Source: Sediminibacterium ginsengisoli
GTDB taxonomy: Bacteria > Bacteroidota > Bacteroidia > Chitinophagales > Chitinophagaceae
Direction of reading: 5' to 3'
Assembly (NCBI GenBank): GCA_943324415.2
Contig: CALPLN020000120.1
Coordinates: 1-5,874, forward strand
DNA: 5,874 nt
A program made the position numbers and the translations under genes. Shown piece after piece: positions 1 to 5,874 of the stretch (position 1 is its first letter; every line of letters begins with the position of its first letter). The notes beneath the pieces are model-generated. The model saw only the letters and a program-made list of their open reading frames with translations, ran no database searches and was not told the origin of the DNA.

Positions 1-990
1 AAATTAGCGAATGCACATTTTTGGTTAGCAACATTGGGAATTTTATTCTACGCCATTCCAATGTATTGGGCAGGATGGCAACAAGCTTCTATGTGGAAGC
101 AATTCACGCCTACTGGTCAATTGAAGTATCAATTTCTAGAAACAGTTACTTATATGCGTCCATTTTACGCAATGCGTTCATTAGGCGGTTTACTTTATTT
201 GACTGGTGCTATACTGGGTATGGTAAATTTATTTAAGACGATCGGAAAAGGAACACTAGTAGCGAACGAGGATGCAGAAGCACCAGCACTTGAAGCTACG
301 CATGAAAAACATAAAGGAGAACATTGGCATAGATGGATTGAGCGTAAGCCAACGCTAATGTTAGTGATGTCTTTAATTGTGATTTTAATTGGCGGAGCAG
401 TGGAGATGATACCAACTTTCTTGGTGAAGTCTAATGTGCCTACTATTAGCAGTGTAAAACCTTATACACCATTAGAATTGCAAGGACGAGATATTTATGT
501 TAGAGAGGGTTGTTACACATGTCACTCTCAAATGATTCGTCCATTTAGAAGCGAGACAGAACGTTACGGCGAATATAGTAAGGCTGGCGAGTTCGTATAT
601 GATCATCCATTCCAATGGGGTAGTAAAAGGACAGGACCAGATTTGGCGAGAGAGGGAGCAGGTAACAATAAAAAATCAAATGCTTGGCATTTCAATCACT
701 TAGATGAGCCAAGTGCGATATCAACTGGTTCGGTGATGCCTTCTTATGCATTCTTAATTGACCACGAACTAGATACCGCAACAACGGCATCTAAAATTAA
801 AGCAATGCAAACCTTAGGTGTGCCATATGCTAGTGGATATGCTGAAATTGCCAATAAAGAATTGATGGATCAAGCAAAATTAATTGCTGCCAATTTGAAG
901 CAAGATGGTATTGAAGTTGGTGCAAATAAAGAAATCATATCCGTGATTGCCTATTTACAAAGATTGGGTACAGATATCAATAAAAAATAA
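1..990 (+). CDS. ccoNO: cbb3 oxidase fused subunits I/II (CcoN-CcoO), 5' partial
   Basis: Catalytic core plus first electron-transfer subunit of cbb3 oxidase, in the inner membrane; it reduces O2 to water and conserves energy as a proton gradient. The reading frame is open from base 1, so the start lies upstream; 329 residues are visible (numbered from the window edge). Residues 1-85 are the end of CcoN: the AHFWLATLGILFY helix, the GQLKYQFLETV and MRPFYAMRSLGGLLY segments, and the last helix at about 59-79. A hydrophilic, histidine-rich linker (about 85-112) leads into CcoO: the HRWIERK start, a membrane anchor at about 117-137, the heme c motif CYTCH (C171, C174, H175), TGPDLAREG from 211, and a likely axial Met246 in GSVMPSYAF. 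No stop or start separates the parts, so they form one polypeptide, as known for Bacteroidota. The stop lies 17 bases before ccoQ. The heme-copper histidines of CcoN are outside the window. Confidence 0.96.
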   Translation, partial: KLANAHFWLATLGILFYAIPMYWAGWQQASMWKQFTPTGQLKYQFLETVTYMRPFYAMRSLGGLLYLTGAILGMVNLFKTIGKGTLVANEDAEAPALEATHEKHKGEHWHRWIERKPTLMLVMSLIVILIGGAVEMIPTFLVKSNVPTISSVKPYTPLELQGRDIYVREGCYTCHSQMIRPFRSETERYGEYSKAGEFVYDHPFQWGSKRTGPDLAREGAGNNKKSNAWHFNHLDEPSAISTGSVMPSYAFLIDHELDTATTASKIKAMQTLGVPYASGYAEIANKELMDQAKLIAANLKQDGIEVGANKEIISVIAYLQRLGTDINKK

Positions 991-1007
991 CCATTAAACA
1001 CAAAGCT

Positions 1008-1175
1008 ATGTTCAGTTTTATAAAAAAATATACCGAGACAATGGAGCATTCTACCATCTATCCCATTTTTTCGTTACTTGTATTTGTGGTGTTTTTTGTA
1101 GGTGTTTTATGGTATGTCAAAGTAATGGATAAAAAAGAAGTAGATACGATTAAAAATCTACCCTTAGAAAACTAA
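1008..1175 (+). CDS. ccoQ: CcoQ/FixQ-like small cbb3 oxidase subunit
   Basis: A 55-residue single-span membrane protein, the small non-catalytic subunit of cbb3 oxidase that in other bacteria stabilises the association of CcoP with the core. An ATG follows 17 bases after the ccoNO stop and the frame closes with TAA 21 bases before ccoP. After a short polar start (MFSFIKKYTETMEHST), residues 18-37 form one hydrophobic helix rich in V, F and L ending in WYVKV. A charged stretch DKKEVDTIKN follows, and the end NLPLEN recalls the NLPF ending common in FixQ proteins. Length (FixQ proteins are usually about 50-60 residues), topology and position between ccoO and ccoP all agree. Sequence conservation in this family is low, so the name rests mainly on position and the tail motif. 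That it is a real gene is more certain than its exact family. Confidence 0.8.
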   Translation: MFSFIKKYTETMEHSTIYPIFSLLVFVVFFVGVLWYVKVMDKKEVDTIKNLPLEN

Positions 1176-1196
1176 TCAGCTCCAAAATTTCAAACT

Positions 1197-2363
1197 ATGT
1201 TATATAAGAAATATACAATTATGATGGTCCTTGCATTATTTGCAGTGTTTCCAGCTATTGCACAAGATACTCAAAAGGTAGTTTCTAGTACTACCAATTA
1301 TATCGAATACTTGGTATTGACTGTTGCTTTATTATTGGTTGCGGCAATTTGGCTTTTATCTTCTATACTGATATTGCTTTCCAAGAAGGTGGTGGAGATA
1401 GCAAAACAAAATAAGACGTTTACGATTATTTTGACAATACTTGCTTCAGGTTTTGTGCTTCCAGCCTTTGCACAAGACGCAACATCGACTTCTGCTGATG
1501 CAACCGCTCAGGCGGCAAGTTCAACTGCTTATTATGGAGGATTGTCTCCAGTTTCATTTTGGACATTATCAACCGTATTGGTTTTGGAGTTAGTCGTAAT
1601 TTTCGTCTTGCTCTATTTTATACGCAACCTATGGCGCATTTTGAATCCAGTTCCAGTTCCGGTCGCTGTTAGAACTACCCCATCATTTACTTGGCTAAAA
1701 ACCACATGGGCAAGTTTAGATAAAAAGTTCTTTACAAAAGCGGCTCCAATTGAACAAGAAGCGGATATTATGTTGGATCATGATTATGATGGCATTAAAG
1801 AATTAGACAATGCATTGCCACCATGGTGGAAATATGGTTTTTATATCACCATTTTTGTAGCAATATTTTATTTCTTGAAATTCGAAGTTTGGCATACAGG
1901 TATGAACCCTACAGAAGAATACACCACAGAAATGGCAGAAGCAAAGGCAGAAACAGATGCTTACTTAGCGTCCATGAAAGAAAATGTAGATGAAAAATCT
2001 GTTGTGATGTTAGATGCTGCTGGCATTGCAACTGGTAAAGTGTTGTTTACTAAAACCTGTGTGGCTTGTCATAGTCCAAATGGAGGAGGTGGGGTTGGTC
2101 CAAATTTAACAGACAATTATGCCATTCATGGGGCGACGATTCAGGACATTTTCAAAACCATTAAATATGGTTATCCAGATAAAGGGATGCAGTCTTGGCA
2201 GTCAAATTTCTCTCCTATAGAGATGCAACAGTTGTCAAGCTATATAAAATCTTTGGTGAATACGAATGTGGCCGATGGAAAAGCGCCACAGGGCGATTTA
2301 ATCAAAGAAATTGATGCAGCTCCAGTGACTGATTCAACGAATGTGACTACTTCATCAAAATAA
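1197..2363 (+). CDS. ccoP: cbb3 oxidase subunit III (CcoP), mono-heme, extended N-terminus
   Basis: Membrane-anchored cytochrome c subunit that passes electrons into cbb3 oxidase. The 388 residues contain, in order: a signal-like hydrophobic segment ending PAIAQD (6-24); a membrane helix (36-62) followed by KK; a second signal-like segment ending PAFAQD (75-94); a helix (121-142) followed by RNLWR; a cytoplasmic linker with a PVPVPV run (151-156); the CcoP signature DHDYDGIKELDNALPPWW (194-211); the helix that anchors the heme domain (about 213-228); and a cytochrome c domain with CVACH (C288, C291, H292), GPNLTDNY from 301 and probable axial Met331 in KGMQSW. Only one CxxCH is present; proteobacterial CcoP has two. 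The ATG at 1197 is preferred because it gives a short positively charged n-region (MLYKKYT); ATG 1221 is the alternative. The TAA overlaps the ccoG ATG by one base (TAATG), suggesting translational coupling. Confidence 0.95.
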   Translation: MLYKKYTIMMVLALFAVFPAIAQDTQKVVSSTTNYIEYLVLTVALLLVAAIWLLSSILILLSKKVVEIAKQNKTFTIILTILASGFVLPAFAQDATSTSADATAQAASSTAYYGGLSPVSFWTLSTVLVLELVVIFVLLYFIRNLWRILNPVPVPVAVRTTPSFTWLKTTWASLDKKFFTKAAPIEQEADIMLDHDYDGIKELDNALPPWWKYGFYITIFVAIFYFLKFEVWHTGMNPTEEYTTEMAEAKAETDAYLASMKENVDEKSVVMLDAAGIATGKVLFTKTCVACHSPNGGGGVGPNLTDNYAIHGATIQDIFKTIKYGYPDKGMQSWQSNFSPIEMQQLSSYIKSLVNTNVADGKAPQGDLIKEIDAAPVTDSTNVTTSSK

Positions 2364-3805
2364 TGCAACAGAATCATAACGATATCAACTCAAACGACAA
2401 TGAACGGGTAGCAAATTTAAAAAAAGAGCTACTCGATCAAGATTTCCGTGACGCTGTAGGCACCATTAGCAAGGAAGGGAACAGAAATTATATTTACCCT
2501 CAAAGGCCATTTGGGAAACTCTATAATTTGAGATCTTACTTTAGTTATTTTTATTTGATATTGTTCTTTACACTTCCATTTATCAAAATAGAAGGAGAGC
2601 CCATATTCTTATTTAATGTACTTGAAGGAAAGTTCATCTTTTTTGGTCAAATATTTTGGCCACAAGATTTTTTCATTTTCGCAATCGGTTTATTGACATT
2701 TCTAGTTTTTGTAATTCTATTTACTGTAGCATTTGGACGTTTGTTTTGTGGATGGGCATGCCCGCAGACGATTTTCATGGAAATGGTATTTAGAAAAATT
2801 GAATATTGGATAGATGGCGATGCCAATCAGCAAAAAAAACTAAAGGCAATGCCTTGGAACGCAGAGAAGATTAGAAAGCGAATTACCAAGATGGTGGTAT
2901 TTTTCTTGGTATCATTTTTAATCGCTAATTTTTTCTTGGGTTACATCATTGGGATTGACAGGGTCGGCTTAATGGTTCAAGAAGGTGTCTTTATTCATTT
3001 TGGTGTCTTTAGTTCATTGATGATTTTTACTTTCATATTTTTCTTTGTTTACTATTGGTTTAGGGAGCAAGTATGTTTGATCGTATGTCCTTATGGACGA
3101 CTTCAAGGGGTACTATTGGATCGTAATTCGATTCTTGTTGCCTATGATTATGTAAGAGGAGAACCAAGGGGTAAACTAAGTGATCCGACAGAAAATAAGG
3201 GCGATTGCATTCATTGCAGTGCTTGTGTCCGTGTTTGTCCTACAGGGATCGATATTAGAAACGGGACTCAGTTAGAATGTGTTAATTGCACTGCATGTAT
3301 TGATGCTTGCGATGAAATTATGGATCATATTGACAAACCGAAAGGGTTGATTCTATATGCTTCTGAAAATAATATTGCACAAAAACAAAAGACAACGTAT
3401 ACCTGGAGACTGAAATTATATACGGGAGTGCTAGTATTGTTACTTTCATTCTTAGCAGTTTTATTAATTACGAGGGATGATGTGAGTGCAAGGGTATTAA
3501 GAACGCCGGGGCAGATGTACCAGAAGTTGCCTGAAAATAAGATTAGCAATTTGTACAATATCAAGCTTACAAATAAGACAAGGAGATTGATCCATTTGGA
3601 TTTGAAGTTAGAAAATATAGAAGGGGAGATAAAATTAATCAACCCGGTGGATGTGCCTAAAGAATCTTATTATCAAACAAGCTTTTTTGTGATTTTAAAG
3701 AAGGGGGTTATAAGAAAGCGGAAAACTGAATTAAAAATCGGATTATACAATAAAGGGTCTCGAGTAGAAACAACAACTGCAATTTTTATCGCACCATCTT
3801 TATAA
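2363..3805 (+). CDS. ccoG: CcoG (FixG/RdxA) polyferredoxin, cbb3 assembly cupric reductase
   Basis: Membrane iron-sulfur protein for cbb3 biogenesis; characterised CcoG proteins reduce Cu(II) to Cu(I) for the oxidase copper centre. The 480 residues match the usual family length. A soluble N-terminus contains RNYIYPQRPFGKLYNLR (41-57). Membrane helices lie at about 58-76, 100-123, 178-198 and 208-232, with a last one at 352-370. Conserved motifs: FCGWACPQT (C129, C133) and CLIVCPYGRLQG (C238, C242). Two ferredoxin-type 4Fe-4S motifs follow: C282-C285-C288-C292-P and C306-C309-C312-C316, then KPKGLI. The C-terminal 110 residues, starting RVLRTPGQMYQ, form the extracytoplasmic Ig-like domain of FixG proteins. 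The second motif ends C316-D rather than C-P, which leaves all four cysteines intact. The start overlaps the ccoP stop and is the only plausible Met, since the next one comes after the first cysteine motif. ccoH follows after 3 bases. Confidence 0.96.
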   Translation: MQQNHNDINSNDNERVANLKKELLDQDFRDAVGTISKEGNRNYIYPQRPFGKLYNLRSYFSYFYLILFFTLPFIKIEGEPIFLFNVLEGKFIFFGQIFWPQDFFIFAIGLLTFLVFVILFTVAFGRLFCGWACPQTIFMEMVFRKIEYWIDGDANQQKKLKAMPWNAEKIRKRITKMVVFFLVSFLIANFFLGYIIGIDRVGLMVQEGVFIHFGVFSSLMIFTFIFFFVYYWFREQVCLIVCPYGRLQGVLLDRNSILVAYDYVRGEPRGKLSDPTENKGDCIHCSACVRVCPTGIDIRNGTQLECVNCTACIDACDEIMDHIDKPKGLILYASENNIAQKQKTTYTWRLKLYTGVLVLLLSFLAVLLITRDDVSARVLRTPGQMYQKLPENKISNLYNIKLTNKTRRLIHLDLKLENIEGEIKLINPVDVPKESYYQTSFFVILKKGVIRKRKTELKIGLYNKGSRVETTTAIFIAPSL

Positions 3806-3808
3806 AAA

Positions 3809-4258
3809 ATGAGTACAATGAAAAAATTCAATTGGGGGCATAAGATAATTTTTATTTATGGATTATTTGTGGCGGGTATTTTATTCATGGCCTACCAGTC
3901 ATCAAAACAAAAATTTGATCTAGTAGAAAATGATTACTATGCCGCCGAACTAAAATACCAAGATGTAATTGATGCATCAGCAAGAGCAAAAGCTTTAGGC
4001 GGGGAGCTAATTGTTTATCAGGAAGGCGATTCTATTCAATTATTGTTGCCTGCTGTATTCAAAGGAGTAAATGTAAAGGGGAAAGCGCATTTGTATTATG
4101 CTGCAGACAAAAAACAGGACTTGAATTTCGATTTTGAAACTTTAGATGCAATCGCTGCGTTTAAAATGAACAATCATAAAAAAGGAAATTATACGATTAA
4201 GTTAAATATATCAAGATCGGGTGTTGTGTATTATTATGAGCAAAAAATATTTTTATAA
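3809..4258 (+). CDS. ccoH: CcoH/FixH family cbb3 oxidase assembly protein
   Basis: Small membrane protein required for assembly of cbb3 oxidase; in characterised species CcoH binds the assembling complex through its single helix. It has 149 residues: a short basic start with NWGHK, one membrane helix at about 12-29, then the FixH signature DLVENDYYAAELKYQ (37-51). The rest is an extracytoplasmic beta-rich domain with hydrophobic/polar alternation (about 65-149, e.g. GELIVYQEGDSIQLLLP and GNYTIKLNI). Two in-frame ATGs exist, at 3809 and 3818. The second gives MKKFNWGHK, a more typical FixH beginning, and may be the true start, moving it only 3 residues. There is no Shine-Dalgarno, only an A-rich stretch before the ATG. 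The gene lies 3 bases after ccoG and 2 before the next gene, inside the assembly part of the operon. Confidence 0.92.
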   Translation: MSTMKKFNWGHKIIFIYGLFVAGILFMAYQSSKQKFDLVENDYYAAELKYQDVIDASARAKALGGELIVYQEGDSIQLLLPAVFKGVNVKGKAHLYYAADKKQDLNFDFETLDAIAAFKMNNHKKGNYTIKLNISRSGVVYYYEQKIFL

Positions 4259-4260
4259 CA

Positions 4261-4977
4261 ATGTTTAATAGTAACTTTTTGGAGATTGGGTTTTTCATGG
4301 GTTTACTTGGAAGTGTCCATTGCATAGGTATGTGTGGACCCTTAGTGATGGCACTTCCTATTTTAAACTTGAACCCATTCCAGAAAGCAATTGCTACTAT
4401 TTTATACCATCTTGGTAAAATTACGACTTATGGATTGTTAGGTATTATTATCGGAGTTTTTGGCAAGCAAATACCATTTTACAACGTGCAACAACATCTT
4501 AGTATTGTTATAGGCATATTGATGTTGATGTATGTAGTTTGGGTATTTTATTTACACCCTAAGCAAAAACTAGGCTTCTTGCAATTGGATAGGATACAAC
4601 AACCAATCATTGCGACTCTTGGAAAATTATTGAAACAAAACCGGGTAGGATCTTTCTTAATAATTGGATTATTAAATGGACTTTTACCTTGCGGCATGAT
4701 TTACTTGGCATTGGGTTCTGCATGGACAAATCAGTCAGTGATACAAAGTGGTTTATTTATGATCTTCTTTGGCATTGGTACTTTACCTGCTTTGTTAATC
4801 GTTGCTTTTGGGGGGCAGTTAATGGGGTTTGCATTTAGACAAAAAATTCAAAAATCACTACCCATCCTACTTTTTAGTATGGGTGTATTGTTAATATTAA
4901 GAGGGATGAACTTGGGTATTCCTTACATCAGTCCTATGATTAAAAATGGCGCTTCAGTGGCTGCATGTCATAATTAA
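4261..4977 (+). CDS. TauE/SafE (UreH-type) family six-helix membrane protein
   Basis: Integral membrane protein of the sulfite exporter TauE/SafE family, UreH-like branch, commonly encoded in cbb3 operons beside ccoGH. Its biochemical role there is not firmly established; transport or handling of copper or another metal during oxidase maturation is an inference from context and conserved Cys/His residues. The 238 residues have about six hydrophobic helices in two related halves. The first half opens with GLLGSVHCIGMCGP (14-27; H20, C21, C25), followed by LYHLGKITTYGLLG (48-61), a family-typical stretch. The second half opens with GLLNGLLPCGMIY (136-148; C144), a pseudo-repeat of the first motif. 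The protein ends in a Cys-His pair (C236, H237), possibly an extra ligand. No N-terminal metal-binding domain is present. The ATG follows 2 bases after the ccoH stop, consistent with coupled translation. The family assignment is firm, the substrate is not. Confidence 0.9.
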   Translation: MFNSNFLEIGFFMGLLGSVHCIGMCGPLVMALPILNLNPFQKAIATILYHLGKITTYGLLGIIIGVFGKQIPFYNVQQHLSIVIGILMLMYVVWVFYLHPKQKLGFLQLDRIQQPIIATLGKLLKQNRVGSFLIIGLLNGLLPCGMIYLALGSAWTNQSVIQSGLFMIFFGIGTLPALLIVAFGGQLMGFAFRQKIQKSLPILLFSMGVLLILRGMNLGIPYISPMIKNGASVAACHN

Positions 4978-4982
4978 AGAAA

Positions 4983-5330
4983 ATGAAAAAAGAACTTTTC
5001 ATACAAGAATTGGCCTCTTTGATAAGAACCTTGGACTTTATCCAAGAGGAACAGGCATTTATAAAAAGGAAACTCACCGATTATATAGATACAATTGAAG
5101 CTGCAAAGCTTATTCAATGGGCCGAAGATATGCAGCAACAAATTTTGAATAGAGAAGCAGCCTTGCAATTGATAAAAAAAGATATTTTATTGCTCAAGGC
5201 AAGTGGGATTTCTGAGCCATTATTGCTAAAAAAAGACAAACAGCAAGTTAGTTATTTAGAGAACGAGTTCATTCAATGGAAACATGCAATTGATCAAAAA
5301 CTGGATTCAGTTGATTCATTAGAGTCTTAG
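4983..5330 (+). CDS. Hypothetical helical/coiled-coil protein at operon end
   Basis: Function not recognised. It encodes 115 residues, almost entirely predicted helix with heptad-like hydrophobic spacing. There appear to be two or three helices: about 3-36 (LASLIRTLDFIQEEQAFIKR), 38-73, and 84-110 (YLENEFIQWKHAIDQKL), joined by a turn around G75 and P79. It has no cysteine, no signal peptide and no membrane segment, so it is probably cytoplasmic. The ATG lies 5 bases after the SafE-like gene, behind an A-rich AAAGAAA, and the frame is complete; this tight spacing and similar base composition support a real gene co-transcribed with the oxidase genes. It vaguely recalls small Bacteroidota coiled-coil proteins with an L-x-F-I/L-Q-E-E-N/Q segment, but that resemblance is from memory and untested. 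Its stop overlaps the 3' end of the convergent regulator gene by 4 bases. A non-specific adaptor, scaffold or oligomeric role cannot be distinguished. Confidence 0.7.
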   Translation: MKKELFIQELASLIRTLDFIQEEQAFIKRKLTDYIDTIEAAKLIQWAEDMQQQILNREAALQLIKKDILLLKASGISEPLLLKKDKQQVSYLENEFIQWKHAIDQKLDSVDSLES

Positions 5331-5874
5331 TTACATAGATGTGTTAACTTTTTTTCTTCTAGAATGGTTATTTTACCTTCTTTAATCGCTATTAATTTTT
5401 CTGCTTTAAAGTCACTTAATGTTCTAATTAAACTTTCAGTAGCAGTACCGGCAATATTGGCTAAGTCCTCTCTAGATATTGCCATTGAAAACAAATCTGC
5501 ATCTTGTTGGTCATACTTTTTCTTTAAAGTCAGTAAAGCATCAGCCACTCTCTTTCTTAAACTATGATAGGCCAATGCTACAAGTTGATCCTCTTTTTCT
5601 GCAATATTATTGGCCAATAATTTAATTATTTTTAATGCAATTTCCTGATGCTGTGTCAATAAGTCTTCGAATTCCTTTTTTGGAATGATACGAATATTTG
5701 ATTCTTCAAGTGTTTCTGCAAATTCAAAATAGGTCTTATTTTCTAGTAATGCGATATGTCCAAAAAAATCCCCTGCGGAAAGTAGACCAGTAATTAGTTC
5801 CTTGCCACCATCACTTGTTTTGTAAATTTTTACTTTCCCTGTTTGGATATAATATAATTTATTTGGATGTTGTC
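5327..5874 (-). CDS. Crp/Fnr-superfamily transcriptional regulator, 5' partial
   Basis: DNA-binding regulator read from right to left; its start lies beyond the right edge and 181 C-terminal residues are visible (numbered from the first complete codon). Residues 1-65 are most of a cNMP-type beta-roll: LYYIQTGKVKIYKTSDGGKEL, the GDFFGHIALLE cassette (34-44), and the strand ESNIRIIPKKEF. Residues 70-115 form the long dimerisation helix (KIIKLLANNIAEKEDQLVAL). A winged helix-turn-helix follows: ISREDLANIAGTATES with recognition helix E146 and R150, then the wing GKITIL. Aligned by eye with FNR, the Fe-S ligand Cys122 is replaced by R61; aligned with CRP, the cAMP contacts E72, R82 and S83 become H, F and E. 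It is therefore probably neither an FNR-type oxygen sensor nor a cAMP receptor. Similar Bacteroidota proteins often carry an N-terminal response-regulator receiver domain, which cannot be seen here. Its position suggests, but does not prove, control of the cbb3 operon. Confidence 0.93.
   Translation of the reverse strand, partial: QHPNKLYYIQTGKVKIYKTSDGGKELITGLLSAGDFFGHIALLENKTYFEFAETLEESNIRIIPKKEFEDLLTQHQEIALKIIKLLANNIAEKEDQLVALAYHSLRKRVADALLTLKKKYDQQDADLFSMAISREDLANIAGTATESLIRTLSDFKAEKLIAIKEGKITILEEKKLTHLCN

Noticed and set aside
21..236. Open frame of 71 codons overlapping ccoNO
   Set aside because: Out-of-frame shadow of the well-supported CcoN C-terminus; no recognisable protein features.
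1419..1478. Second signal-peptide-like segment as a sign of two separate genes or a frameshift in ccoP
   Set aside because: The frame is continuous with no stop, and the following helix and CcoP signature are in the same frame, so one polypeptide with an internal repeat is the simpler reading.
3325..3642. Minus-strand open frame of 105 codons inside ccoG
   Set aside because: Lies wholly antisense to the conserved CcoG C-terminal part; its composition is what the reverse complement of an AT-rich gene gives.
4974..5168. Minus-strand open frame of 64 codons
   Set aside because: Antisense to the 115-residue helical gene, which has better spacing and operon context; no family features.
5290..5297. 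Palindrome TTGATCAA resembling FNR-box half sites
   Set aside because: The half sites touch, without the four-base spacer of an FNR box, and the site is inside a coding region at the end of the operon, far from any promoter.
5330..5355. Possible intrinsic terminator for the + strand operon
   Set aside because: The stem is short, AT-rich and interrupted by a bulge, and the T tract is also coding sequence for the regulator. Too weak to list as a feature; kept only as part of the convergent-overlap observation.
5364..5567. Plus-strand open frame of 67 codons
   Set aside because: Antisense to the clear helix-turn-helix coding sequence of the regulator.

Overview
This 5.9 kb window holds the distal part of a cbb3-type (C-family heme-copper) cytochrome c oxidase operon from a member of the Bacteroidota. 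Four things point there: an in-frame CcoN-CcoO fusion, a CcoP with a single heme motif and the lineage-typical DHDYDGIKELDNALPPWW stretch, low G+C, and start codons without clear Shine-Dalgarno sequences. The double signal/membrane N-terminus of CcoP and the style of the regulator suggest a Chitinophagaceae-like bacterium. That finer placement is an inference from remembered family sequences, not from a search.

Layout on the + strand: the 3' part of ccoNO (catalytic subunit C-terminus plus mono-heme subunit), a 55-residue ccoQ, ccoP, ccoG (polyferredoxin, cupric reductase), ccoH/fixH (assembly factor), a six-helix TauE/SafE (UreH-type) membrane protein, and an unrecognised 115-residue helical protein. 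Gaps are 17, 21, -1 (overlap), 3, 2 and 5 bases, so this reads as one transcription unit whose promoter lies upstream of the window. The usual partners ccoI (copper P-type ATPase) and ccoS are not here and would be expected further upstream.

On the - strand, convergent and overlapping the last operon gene by 4 bases, is the C-terminal part of a Crp/Fnr-superfamily regulator that runs off the right edge. The visible part lacks both the Fe-S cysteine of FNR and the cAMP-contacting residues of CRP, so its input signal is probably something else.

Together the genes form a high-affinity terminal oxidase for growth at low oxygen. CcoO and CcoP carry electrons to CcoN, CcoQ stabilises the complex, CcoG and CcoH (probably with the SafE-like protein) serve copper handling and assembly, and the regulator may respond to redox or oxygen state.

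Almost the whole window is coding and no stretch over 300 bases lacks a gene. I found no RNA genes, mobile elements, CRISPR arrays or long repeats. I do not see a wholly new system. The points most worth a second look are the tandem N-terminal modules of CcoP, the uncharacterised last gene, and the regulator's missing sensor residues.
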